A stretch of 64,000 bases of DNA from Microvirga zambiensis WSM3693 (GTDB lineage Bacteria; Pseudomonadota; Alphaproteobacteria; Rhizobiales; Beijerinckiaceae), in the NCBI RefSeq assembly GCF_016735695.1, contig NZ_JAERQD010000008.1, positions 122,354 through 186,353 of the forward strand, given 5' to 3'. The translations under genes and the position numbers were made by a program. Positions 1-8,288 of the stretch are shown here, in pieces. Position 1 is the stretch's first letter; each line of letters opens with the position of its first letter. Under the pieces are notes generated by a model, which searched no databases, was not told the DNA's origin, and worked only from the letters and a program-made list of their open reading frames with translations.

Positions 1-2
1 CC

Positions 3-404
3 TCGCGCTCGAACGGGGTCACCCTGTGCAGCGGCTCGCTCGGAGCCAACCCTGTCAACGATGTTCCCGCCATCGCCAAGCGCTTCGCGGACCGGATCTG
101 GTTTGCCCATCTGCGCAACGTGGCGAAGGATCCGGACGGCTCCTTCATGGAAGCCGACCATCTCGGCGGCGACACGGACATGGTCGCCCTCGTCACCGCC
201 CTGCTCGAGGAGCAGAAGCGCCGCAAGGATGCGGGCGAGAAGCATTGGCGCATCCCGATGCGTCCCGACCACGGCCACGAGCTGCTCGACGACGTGGGCA
301 AGCCGACCCATCCAGGCTACCCGGCCATCGGACGTCTGCGCGGCCTCGCGGAACTCCGGGGCGTGATGCAGGCGGTGTCGGCGCTGCGCAGCCTTCCGCT
401 TTAG
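3..404 (+). CDS. uxuA: Mannonate dehydratase, C-terminal part (truncated by window edge)
   Basis: The open frame enters from the left edge without a start and gives about 133 residues. UxuA dehydrates D-mannonate to 2-keto-3-deoxygluconate in glucuronate catabolism, in the cytoplasm. The visible C-terminal landmarks of the family are HLRN near the window start, then RPDHGHELLDD and the ending IGRLRGLAELRG, which closely resembles the end of known UxuA proteins. The His of RPDHGH is a metal-site residue in the family. Everything upstream, including operon partners, is outside the window. No gene follows closely; palindromic repeats begin about 30 bases after the stop. Confidence 0.9.
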   Translation, partial: SRSNGVTLCSGSLGANPVNDVPAIAKRFADRIWFAHLRNVAKDPDGSFMEADHLGGDTDMVALVTALLEEQKRRKDAGEKHWRIPMRPDHGHELLDDVGKPTHPGYPAIGRLRGLAELRGVMQAVSALRSLPL

Positions 405-430
405 AGAAGCAGGTTCGAATCCCACCCTCT

Positions 431-524
431 CCGTCATGGCCGGGCTTGTCCCGGCCACCCACGTCTAGAGAACCACTACGCTGCAGAAGACGTGGATACC
501 CGCGACAAGCGCGGGCATGACGGC
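431..524. repeat. Palindromic intergenic repeat (REP-like) after uxuA
   Basis: The left part reads CCGTCATGGCCGGGCTTGTCC and the right part, after a short middle, ends CGACAAGCGCGGGCATGACGG. The outer CCGTCATG and CATGACGG are exact inverted copies, and CCACG and CGTGG inside also pair, so the whole can fold into one long hairpin. This type is common between genes in Rhizobiales. It may act as a transcription terminator or mRNA stabiliser for uxuA, which is inference. Confidence 0.7.
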
Positions 525-810
525 TCAGGGTGGCATGAAGGACAGTGTCATTCTCGGCACCATGGCTCCCCCTTCCCTCGCTTCGCTCGCCGGGGATGAC
601 GCCGGGATTGGCCGGCTGCGCTCCTCCACCTGCCATGGGCCGCCATTGGACGGAGCGCCCGTTAGCGCTGCAGTACGGGTGCATGGTATCATTCCGCCTC
701 TCGATCTGGCGAGGCTGCCCAAAGCGACACCAGCCTTGGACTTCATCTCCATAGACAGCGAGCATGGCGCCACGAACTCCACCCTGGACGACCTATACGG
801 GAGCAGTTCA
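525..810. other. Non-coding spacer with a second repeat arm upstream of the methyltransferase
   Basis: The frame of the downstream methyltransferase stays open through this stretch, but its translation is unlike any methyltransferase N-terminus, so I treat it as non-coding. At about 550-592 lies the intergenic motif GTCATTCTCGGC followed by CTCGCTTCGCTCGCCGGGGA, with a CGCTTCGCTCG-type hairpin. A similar unit recurs after the methyltransferase near 1655-1672. The promoter of the methyltransferase should lie at 700-800, but no convincing -35/-10 pair stands out. Confidence 0.45.
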
Positions 811-1542
811 ATGAACCAACGCGATCCTTACCGCGATGTTGAGCGTGCTGATGCTTACAGCAAGGTCGGCATCATAAATTCCTACTACCTCGCATACCGC
901 GATCTGCCTCAAATATTCAGCACATATGGTGTAACGGGCGCTGCTCTCGACTTCGGATGCGGAACGGGTCGCTCGACCCGATTTCTGCGCGAGCATGGAT
1001 TCTCGACCGTCGGGGTCGATATCGCCGAGGAGATGATCGTCAAAGCGATAGAGGCAGACCCTCACGGCGACTACCGGACGATCGACGAGTGCGATCTTGG
1101 CGCGTTCCCGAATGGATCTTTTGACTTGGTTCTCTCGTCGATGCCGTTCGATAGTATCCCGACAAAGGAAGAAAAGGTGAGAACGCTCAGGGAGATCAGT
1201 CGCGTGTTGAAGCACGGTGGCACTAAAATCCTTATTGCGGCATCGCCGGAATTTTATCTCCATGAGTGGGTGTCATGGTCCACGAAGAGCTTTCCTGAGA
1301 ACAGGATCGCTCGGAGTGGCGATGTCGTCCGGGTCGTCATCAAGGACCTGGGTGATGATCGCGTGGTCGAGGACTACTTGTGGACGGACGAATCCTACCG
1401 TGAGACCTTCGCAGAAACACCACTCCGATTGGTTGAGACACGACGGCCGTTGGCTCAGCCTGAAGATCCCTATCAGTGCGAGTGGCTTAACGAGACAGCG
1501 GTCGCTCCTTTTTCCATCTATGTTTTGAAGAAGGCACAGTAA
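811..1542 (+). CDS. Class I SAM-dependent methyltransferase
   Basis: The protein has 243 residues from the ATG at 811, which is preceded by GGGAG at a good distance. The frame is open further upstream but reads as non-coding there. The SAM-binding motif I is LDFGCGTGRSTRFL near residues 46-59, followed by an acidic motif II (VGVDIAEEM) and a motif IV-like FDLVLSSMPFDSIP. This is the methyltransferase 11/25 type. The substrate is unknown. The gene uses more A and T and rarer codons than its neighbours and lies between palindromic repeats, so recent acquisition is plausible. No operon partner is visible. Confidence 0.8.
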   Translation: MNQRDPYRDVERADAYSKVGIINSYYLAYRDLPQIFSTYGVTGAALDFGCGTGRSTRFLREHGFSTVGVDIAEEMIVKAIEADPHGDYRTIDECDLGAFPNGSFDLVLSSMPFDSIPTKEEKVRTLREISRVLKHGGTKILIAASPEFYLHEWVSWSTKSFPENRIARSGDVVRVVIKDLGDDRVVEDYLWTDESYRETFAETPLRLVETRRPLAQPEDPYQCEWLNETAVAPFSIYVLKKAQ

Positions 1543-1835
1543 GGCCATCTGTTGGGTCGAATCCAACGCTTGGCGTCCGCGATGATCTCGTCGGGATCGC
1601 CGGCACCGATCCCCGGATCTAATCCGGGGAGGCGGAGACGTAAGAGGTGACATGAAAGAGTGTCGTTCCCGGCCAGAGCGCCCTGCTTCGTAACGCTTTC
1701 GCCGTCATCACCGGCCTCGTGCCGGTGATCCCGATACATGAAGCGCTGCGCTTTTCCTGATCGGGATGGCCGGGACAGGCCCGGCCATGACGTGGCAGGT
1801 GCAGCGGCAATCGCTCGTCCTGTTGCGCGCGCCTC
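1543..1835. repeat. Intergenic palindromes between methyltransferase and RTX gene
   Basis: This spacer holds no gene. It contains a small hairpin with arms TCCCCGGAT and ATCCGGGGA at 1610-1630, a repeat arm GTGTCGTTCCCGGCC at about 1660-1674, and a larger inverted unit at 1701-1792 that opens GCCGTCATCACCGGC and closes GCCCGGCCATGACG. These resemble the unit at 431-524. The two flanking genes converge here, so the hairpins could serve as terminators for both strands. Confidence 0.6.
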
Positions 1836-4800
1836 TCAGATCACAAAGAAATCCGCTGCCGTCATCTTGAGGTTCTTCTTCAGGAGCGCGATCTCGACCT
1901 GCGCTTTGCGGCCCGTGCCGTCCTCGTCGTAGAAGAGCTTTCCGGTCGCCTTGTCGTAGATGATGCGGTCGTCGCGGTCATGGGCCGCCTTGCCGGCATG
2001 GAAGAAGCCGGCCTTCATCTTCACCGGCATCTCCGGCGTGCCCTTGCCGATCGTCTTGAAGACCGCGTTGTCGAGCCAGATCGAATCGTCCTTGACCGAG
2101 AAATCCTTGATCGTGTCGACATTCGTCTTCTTGTTGGGCCTGGTGTCGAACACGAAGACGTCGCGGCCGCCATCGCCGCGCAGAATGTCCTTGCCGAGAC
2201 GGCCCGCGAGGATGTCGGCGCCGGCCCCGCCGGAGAGCACGTCCGCCGCGCTGCCGCCGACGATGCGGTCGTCGAGGCCGCTGCCGGCGGTGCGCTCCGG
2301 GTTGACGTCCTCGACATTCACCGTGACGACGCGGTCGTTGAAGAGGCCGCCGGCATCGGTGGCGCGGATGGTGAAGGTGTATGAGCGGGTCTGCTCGTAA
2401 TCGAGCCCGATGCCGTTCTGCACGACGAGCTGATCGCCGCTGATCGCGAACACGCCCTGCGGCGCGCCGATCAGCGAATAGGTGAGCGTGTCGCCGCCAT
2501 TGGGATCGCCCGCCGAAAGCTTGCCGACCGGAGTGCCGGGATCGGACAGCTCCTTCACGCCGCTGCCGACGAGATCCGGCACGGCCGGGGTGCGGTTGGC
2601 GGTGCGGGTATCGACCGTCAGGGTCTTGGCAACCTCCGTCGTCCCGTCGTCGATCGTGACCGTGAAGGTCGTCCGCTCCACAGAGCCGACCGGATCGCTG
2701 CGATCGCGCGGGTCGAATTGCAGCGCGGCAAGCGCCTGCGTGACCTCGGCAGCGCTGCCGCTGAAGGTGAACTCCCCCGTCGCGGCCTCGTAGCTGCCGC
2801 CCCTGCCGGGGATCAGCACGCCTTTGGCCTTATCGTCGAGTTTGACGGTCAACGTGATCGCCTGGGTGTCGTCGCTCACGGCGGCGCCGGCGAAGAGCGA
2901 GAGCCGGGCGGTGTCGAAGCCGGACAGTGAGGTGGCGGCGAGCGTGAATTCCGGCGGCGCGTTCACAACGGCGACTTCCACATTCACCGTGCTCGCCCGG
3001 CCGGCGTCGTTGGCGAGCGTGATCGCGATGTCCCGCGTTCCCTGCGTGACGGATCCCGGGTTGCCGTTGGCATAGGTGAGCACCCGAAGGAGCGCCTGCA
3101 CCTGTGCCATCGTGGCGGCATCGTCGAAGGCGACCGCCAATCCGGCCGCGCCGGAACCGCCGGCGGTGATGGTGCCGATCCGCGTTCCGTTCACGGAAAC
3201 CACGCTGTCGATCTCAAGGCCGTTCGACAGGGTCACCGGCGAACCGTTCGCGACGTCGATGCCGAGAGAATCCTCGGCAACGCGGTTCGTGATCGCTACG
3301 GTCAGCGTGTCGAAGCGCCCGACGGAATCGAGCAGCACCGCATCGCCGTCGCGATCGAGGCGGACCGCATGGCCGCCCGCGACCGTCACCCGGTCGCCGT
3401 TGAGCCCCCCGATGTCGGGCGGAGCGGCCTCGTAGCGCTCGTTGCCGACGACGATGAAGTCGACACCCTGCCGGAAGAGCTGCAGGCGCTCGTCCAGTTC
3501 GAAGCTGCCCGACGTCACTTCGACCATGGTGCCCTGCTGGGCGGTGTGGATGAGAAGCGCCGTTTGGGCGTCGGCGACGAGGACATTGACGGCCCTCGCG
3601 CCGAGGTTGATCCGGCTGAAATTCGCGATCGTCGTCCGCGAGAGTTCGTAGGGCATCGCGTTGCTGTTCAGCACGAGCGTGTTGGTCCCGAGGCCGCCGT
3701 CGATGAAGGTGACATCCGCGAGACGGTCGGCATCGGCCAGGATGGTATCGTTGCCATCGCTTCCGATCAGACGCTCGATGCCGGAAAGGCTGCCGGCGTC
3801 GGACAGGTCGAGCTGGCCCGCACCTTCCATCTGGAGCGTGTCGGTGCCGAGGTTCCCGGTCACGATGTCGCGCGACAGGCCGCCCGGCTCGACCAGCAGG
3901 AGATCGTCCTCGTCGGTGCCGACGGCGATCTCCTGCGCCGCGGTGAGGGTCATATCGCCAGCCTTGGAAAAGACGCGCTGGGCGATGCCGGCCGAATTCG
4001 GCTCGTCCTGGTTTTCCCAGGTGACGACCCATCCTCGATTGTCCGGCAGGGCGGTGACGCCGGCGCGTTGATTGCCCGGCCCAGCCGCTACCACGACGTC
4101 GGGCCCGATTGTCCGGCCGAGAGGATCGTAGTGTCGCTGCACGATCCCCTCGACGGAGGTGAAGCTGACGACCCAGCCGCCGTCGGCCAGGGCGGTCACG
4201 CTCGGTTCGTGCTGATCGCCGGCCATCACGTGGGACACCAGGGCCGCCAAGGTGCGCTGGGTTCCGTTGCCGTTGAAGACCTGCTGGTAGAGGTCGTTTC
4301 CGGTTTCGGACGCGGCCACCTGCCAGGTCACCACCCAGCCGCCATCGGCAAGCGCCGCGACCTTGGGCTGGATATGCTGCCGGCCGTCCTCCGGTCCCAC
4401 GCGGAAGGGCCGTCCGACCGCAGCCCCGTTGGCGTTGAATGTCTGGGCTCCGATATAAGATACGTTGTCGCGGCTGCTGCTCCAGACGACGACCCACCCG
4501 GCCACTTCTCCCTCGACGGCGCCCTTCAGGGCGGAAACGCTCGAATAGTCCTCGTCGGTGGCCGGGCTGCGATAAACGAGTGTGGCCGCTGTCACCTGAC
4601 CTCCGTCGTTGAACCGCTGCTGCATGATCTCCCTGGTCGTGCTCGACCAGGTGACCACCCAGGAATTGTCGGGGAGCCCGGTGATCGATATGTTCTGATC
4701 GCCGGCGAGAACGCCCGCAATCGTGCGTTCCGCCCCGACGGGAGACCCTCCATCGCTGAAGCGCTGCAGGTGCAAGGCATCGTCGCTCGTGTCATGCCAG

Positions 4801-5072
4801 GCCACGACCCAGCCGCCATACGGCAAGGCGGCGATCACCGGCGAGTATTGATCGCTGGCCGTTTGCGTGTTCACCTGGATGTTGTCGAGGACGCGCTCGC
4901 CCGCGGCGTTGAAGCGCTGGATGAAGATGCCGGTACCGTCGCCATCCGGCCCGCTCCACGCGGTGATCCATCCGCCATCCGCCAGGGTCGTGACGCTGGG
5001 ATAGGTTTGGTCGCCTTCGACGACGGTATTGACCTGGATCTCGCTGCCGCCGCGATAAACGGTGAAAGCCAT
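1836..5072 (-). CDS. Large RTX-type secreted protein with propeller-like, cadherin-like and Ca-binding repeats
   Basis: I place the start at the ATG at 5072 (1078 residues); the frame is open further upstream but that part is low-complexity and lies in the promoter region. Residues about 15-390 hold roughly seven repeats around a core like ALADGGWVVTW, seen in many RTX adhesin-like proteins. A middle part has beta-rich cadherin-like modules, ending with one that contains DYEQTRSYTFTIRATD. From about residue 930 come glycine- and aspartate-rich nonapeptides (GGAGADILAG type) and a C-terminal region ending ADFFVI, typical of type I secretion substrates. There is no N-terminal signal peptide, as expected. 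No type I secretion genes are in the window. Its C-terminus is a paralogue of the RTX protein at 57151-58731. Confidence 0.85.
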   Translation of the reverse strand: MAFTVYRGGSEIQVNTVVEGDQTYPSVTTLADGGWITAWSGPDGDGTGIFIQRFNAAGERVLDNIQVNTQTASDQYSPVIAALPYGGWVVAWHDTSDDALHLQRFSDGGSPVGAERTIAGVLAGDQNISITGLPDNSWVVTWSSTTREIMQQRFNDGGQVTAATLVYRSPATDEDYSSVSALKGAVEGEVAGWVVVWSSSRDNVSYIGAQTFNANGAAVGRPFRVGPEDGRQHIQPKVAALADGGWVVTWQVAASETGNDLYQQVFNGNGTQRTLAALVSHVMAGDQHEPSVTALADGGWVVSFTSVEGIVQRHYDPLGRTIGPDVVVAAGPGNQRAGVTALPDNRGWVVTWENQDEPNSAGIAQRVFSKAGDMTLTAAQEIAVGTDEDDLLLVEPGGLSRDIVTGNLGTDTLQMEGAGQLDLSDAGSLSGIERLIGSDGNDTILADADRLADVTFIDGGLGTNTLVLNSNAMPYELSRTTIANFSRINLGARAVNVLVADAQTALLIHTAQQGTMVEVTSGSFELDERLQLFRQGVDFIVVGNERYEAAPPDIGGLNGDRVTVAGGHAVRLDRDGDAVLLDSVGRFDTLTVAITNRVAEDSLGIDVANGSPVTLSNGLEIDSVVSVNGTRIGTITAGGSGAAGLAVAFDDAATMAQVQALLRVLTYANGNPGSVTQGTRDIAITLANDAGRASTVNVEVAVVNAPPEFTLAATSLSGFDTARLSLFAGAAVSDDTQAITLTVKLDDKAKGVLIPGRGGSYEAATGEFTFSGSAAEVTQALAALQFDPRDRSDPVGSVERTTFTVTIDDGTTEVAKTLTVDTRTANRTPAVPDLVGSGVKELSDPGTPVGKLSAGDPNGGDTLTYSLIGAPQGVFAISGDQLVVQNGIGLDYEQTRSYTFTIRATDAGGLFNDRVVTVNVEDVNPERTAGSGLDDRIVGGSAADVLSGGAGADILAGRLGKDILRGDGGRDVFVFDTRPNKKTNVDTIKDFSVKDDSIWLDNAVFKTIGKGTPEMPVKMKAGFFHAGKAAHDRDDRIIYDKATGKLFYDEDGTGRKAQVEIALLKKNLKMTAADFFVI

Positions 5073-5202
5073 TTGACGCCCCCCTGGTGCCTGGGCCTGA
5101 AGCCCCAAATGCCCAGGCGGACGTCTGCGGGCCTGCCCAAGCGGTACGGGCGCAATGTATAGCAAATATATATCGTACCAATAAAGAGACGATGAGGGAA
5201 AA

Positions 5203-6351
5203 CTAGCCCAACAGATTCCTGATCGTGCGCATGAAGACCCGCGTGCCGATCCCGATGAGATCGTCGGGGAAGTCGTAATCCGGATTGTGCAGGTTCGGAT
5301 GGTGTTCGCCTGCGCCCAGGAAGAACATGGCGGCGGGCGCTCTCTGGCCAAAGCGGCCGAAATCCTCAGAGGCGCGCATGGGAAGATCGCCGCGATCATG
5401 GGCTATTCCCTCGGCATCGAGCGCCCGGCGCAGATGCGCGACGGCCTCCGGCGCGTTCTCGCAATGCTGAAAGATGTCGTCGTGGGAAATCTCGACGCTT
5501 AAGCCTTTCCGTCTTGCCGCACTCAGGACGAGATGCTCGGCACCCGCACACAACTCTTCCATGGTCTCATCGGTCAGCGTGCGCAGGGTCGCCCAGATCT
5601 CCGCGCGTCCGGGAGCGACGCCGAAGGCGGGCTCGCCGATCTTCGCATGGGTGACGGTCACCATGGCGAAATCGTCGTCGAGGGGCCCGCCTCGTCCGAG
5701 CGAGGTGAGCGCGGGCATCAATTCCGCGACCACGCTCATGGGCGAGACCCCGGTCTCCGGCATCGAGGCGTGGGCGGTTTTTCCATCGAGCACGATGCGC
5801 ATGCCGCGGGATGCGCAATTGACCGGCCCTTCCGCCAGGGCCACCTTGCCGAGCGCCAGACCGGGAAGATTGTGGAGGGCGAAGGCGAAATCCGGCGTCA
5901 GTTCGCGAAATCGCGGATCGGCGACGACGGCGGCGGCCCCCGATCCATCCTCCTCCGCCGGCTGGAACAGCAGCACGATCCGCCCGCTTTGCGGACGCTG
6001 GCGGCCGAGGATCCGAGCCAGCCCGGTCAGGATGGTCATGTGCCCGTCATGACCGCAGAGATGTCCCTTGCCAGGCACGGCGGAGCGATAGGGAATCTCG
6101 GAAATTTCCTCGATCGGCAGCCCGTCGAGCTCGGCGCGGATCATCACGGTCGGTCCGGGCTGAGCGCCCTCATAGACGGCGGCGATGCCGTGACCGCCGA
6201 GGCCGGTGATGAGCCGGTCCGGATTGGTGGTCGCCAGCATCGCGCGGATCTCCTGCGCGGTCTGCGCTTCCTCGCGGGACAATTCTGGCATGCGGTGGAG
6301 CTTGTGCCGGAACGCCACCAACTCGACCATGTCCAGGTTGGTCAGCACCAT
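5203..6351 (-). CDS. M20 family amidohydrolase (hippurate hydrolase / N-acyl amino acid hydrolase type)
   Basis: The protein has 382 residues from the ATG at 6351, which is preceded by GGAGG at ideal distance; this start removes 24 implausible residues from the longer open frame. It opens with the family pattern FRHKLHRMPELSREE, and the metal-binding segment LCGHDGHM near residue 88-95 is clear, followed by LLFQPAEEDGSGA with the catalytic glutamates. The end MRASEDFGRFGQRAPAAMF supplies a further metal ligand. These enzymes cleave N-acyl amino acids or hippurate in the cytoplasm. It is transcribed toward the RTX gene on the same strand; the exact substrate cannot be read from sequence. Confidence 0.88.
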   Translation of the reverse strand: MVLTNLDMVELVAFRHKLHRMPELSREEAQTAQEIRAMLATTNPDRLITGLGGHGIAAVYEGAQPGPTVMIRAELDGLPIEEISEIPYRSAVPGKGHLCGHDGHMTILTGLARILGRQRPQSGRIVLLFQPAEEDGSGAAAVVADPRFRELTPDFAFALHNLPGLALGKVALAEGPVNCASRGMRIVLDGKTAHASMPETGVSPMSVVAELMPALTSLGRGGPLDDDFAMVTVTHAKIGEPAFGVAPGRAEIWATLRTLTDETMEELCAGAEHLVLSAARRKGLSVEISHDDIFQHCENAPEAVAHLRRALDAEGIAHDRGDLPMRASEDFGRFGQRAPAAMFFLGAGEHHPNLHNPDYDFPDDLIGIGTRVFMRTIRNLLG

Positions 6352-6574
6352 GGATCGCCTCCGTGCCGGGAACCTTCGAGAGCACATGTCGCTCGACCGA
6401 TCGGATCCGGCCTTCTCGGCCACAGGTTATGGCCCAACTGCCCTCGCGGGATCAACCCGAAGCGATGCAAGCGCTGCTTGCAACGTTGAGAGCCCACGTT
6501 GCGCGCGGTTGCCGCCTCAAGAGGATGTCGGTAGCTTTCCGCAGCAATTCAACAGATCAGCGTTACTTTGTGTC

Positions 6575-7456
6575 ATGAAGCTTTTCGTCTTCGGTCTCGG
6601 CTATTCCGCCCGGCAGTTCATCGGACTCTACCGTGACAGGTTCACCAGGATCGCGGGGACGGTTCGCTCACCTGAAAAGGCAGAGGAGATTTCCGCGACG
6701 GGGATCGATGCATATCGATTCGACGCGACAGGCCACGATCCTCGCATCCTCCACGATCTCGCGGAGGCGGATTCGCTTCTGGTTTCGATTCCGCCGGGCG
6801 AGACAGATCCTGTGCTGGATCGGTTTGCCGAGGCGGTCGCCGCAGTGCCTCGCCTGCGCTGGGTCGGTTATCTGTCGACGGTCGGCGTCTACGGCAATGC
6901 AAACGGCGGGTGGGTCGACGAGGACACGCCGCCCAACCCGGCAACGCTCCGCTCCCGCCAGCGCATCGCGGCCGAGCGGCAATGGCTGGATCTGGGCGAG
7001 CGTAAAGCAATCGCCGTAAAAGTCTTTCGGCTCGCAGGCATCTACGGCCCGGGCCGCAATGCGCTCGCGAAGGTTGCGGACGGCACGGCCAGGCGCATCG
7101 TCAAGCCGGGTCAGGTGTTCAACCGCATCCATACGGAAGATATCGCACAGGTTCTGATGGCATCGATCGATCGTCCCAGCCAAAACGCGATCTATAACGT
7201 CGCCGATGACGAGCCGGGGCCGCCGCAGGACGTGATCGCCTACGGGGCGGAACTTCTGGGGCGCGAGCCGCCGCCGGAAATTCCCTTCGACGAGGCCGAG
7301 ATGACACCCATGGCGCGCTCCTTCTACGCGGACAACAAGCGCGTCCGGAATACGCGCCTCAAGACGGATCTCGGCGTAATGCTTCGCTATCCCACCTATC
7401 GCGAAGGGCTCCGCGCGCTGTTGAGGGCCGGAGACGGTATCAGGCGGGAGGGCTGA
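6575..7456 (+). CDS. Atypical SDR / NAD(P)-binding epimerase-like protein (YeeZ type)
   Basis: The protein has 293 residues from the ATG at 6575; the frame extends upstream into the divergent M20 gene but that part is non-coding. The start MKLFVFGLGYSARQF is a Rossmann glycine-rich loop of the atypical SDR kind. STVGVYG, near residue 109, stands where the active-site region of extended SDRs lies, but no YxxxK pair is visible, so catalysis by the usual SDR route is doubtful. The pattern matches the YeeZ group of unknown function. The 3' end overlaps the convergent hemD-like gene by 17 bases. Confidence 0.75.
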   Translation: MKLFVFGLGYSARQFIGLYRDRFTRIAGTVRSPEKAEEISATGIDAYRFDATGHDPRILHDLAEADSLLVSIPPGETDPVLDRFAEAVAAVPRLRWVGYLSTVGVYGNANGGWVDEDTPPNPATLRSRQRIAAERQWLDLGERKAIAVKVFRLAGIYGPGRNALAKVADGTARRIVKPGQVFNRIHTEDIAQVLMASIDRPSQNAIYNVADDEPGPPQDVIAYGAELLGREPPPEIPFDEAEMTPMARSFYADNKRVRNTRLKTDLGVMLRYPTYREGLRALLRAGDGIRREG

Positions 7457-8267
7457 CGTCCGAGGCCTTCGCCAGTTTCCGGCCCGATGCGGTTACCAGC
7501 GGCTTCAGGTGAAAGCTGTCCTCCGGCATGGCACCGACGGGCCAGCCCGCTTTCTCGACCGCTTCCGCCGTGACGGGGCCGACAGCGGCGACCAGGATCC
7601 GCTGCATCGCGGCATCGAGCTCCGCTTGCCTGCCGAAGCGCCGCGCGACCTCCTGCAGCCGCCGCACCTGGGCCGTGCTGGTGAAGGCGATGAGATCTAC
7701 CTCACCGGAGACGAGGGTCGCGATGAAGTGCAACACATGCTCGTCCTCCTCATCGGAGGCATAGCGGTAGCACAGGATCGCATCCTCCTGCGCTCCGGCG
7801 TCACGCAGAAACTCCGACAGTACTTCCTCGCCGCCAGGATAGAGCTGCACGCCGATCCGCTTTCCTTCGAGATTGAGGGTGGACAAAGTCTGCATCAACC
7901 CGGCCGTGGTAGGAGCCTCGGCCATCAGGTTCGGAACCAGCCCGATGCCGCGCAGGACTTTTGCCGGTTTCGGGCCGCGGGCGACGATGAAGGTCCTGCT
8001 CAAGGCCGCGACGACGTCGGCCTCGATGCCTTTGCGCTCGGCAAAGCCCAGCAGCCGCGTCAGTCCTTCGCCCGTATAGAGAACCAGGATGTCATGCTCG
8101 CCGGCGACGAGCCGGGTAAGCCATTCCTCGACGGGTGCTGCGTCCTCCGCATCGTGGATCGACACCAGCGGGCAGCGGATCGCGACGGCACCATTGCGTT
8201 CGAGCATCCGTGTGAAGAGATCGAGCTCGCGGCTCTCGGGGACGGCGACGCGGCGACCTTCCAGCAT
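7440..8267 (-). CDS. hemD: Uroporphyrinogen-III synthase
   Basis: The protein has 275 residues. It has the two-lobed HemD layout: an N-terminal GRRVAVPESRELD, a hinge segment LVLYTGEGLTRLL with its TGEG motif, and a C-terminal lobe with LIAFTSTAQVRRL and LVAAVGPVTAEAVEKAG, both characteristic of the family. It closes the linear tetrapyrrole hydroxymethylbilane to uroporphyrinogen III. It is the last gene of the nitrate assimilation operon, 21 bases after cysG, so it likely supplies precursor for the siroheme of nitrite reductase rather than being the main haem-pathway copy. That last point is inference. Confidence 0.8.
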   Translation of the reverse strand: MLEGRRVAVPESRELDLFTRMLERNGAVAIRCPLVSIHDAEDAAPVEEWLTRLVAGEHDILVLYTGEGLTRLLGFAERKGIEADVVAALSRTFIVARGPKPAKVLRGIGLVPNLMAEAPTTAGLMQTLSTLNLEGKRIGVQLYPGGEEVLSEFLRDAGAQEDAILCYRYASDEEDEHVLHFIATLVSGEVDLIAFTSTAQVRRLQEVARRFGRQAELDAAMQRILVAAVGPVTAEAVEKAGWPVGAMPEDSFHLKPLVTASGRKLAKASDVSPPA

Positions 8268-8288
8268 GTTCGTTCCCTCACCGATCCG

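Noticed and set aside
5073..5399. 109 residues before the RTX protein start
   Set aside because: The stretch overlaps the end of the M20 gene and the promoter region and has no RTX-like or signal features.
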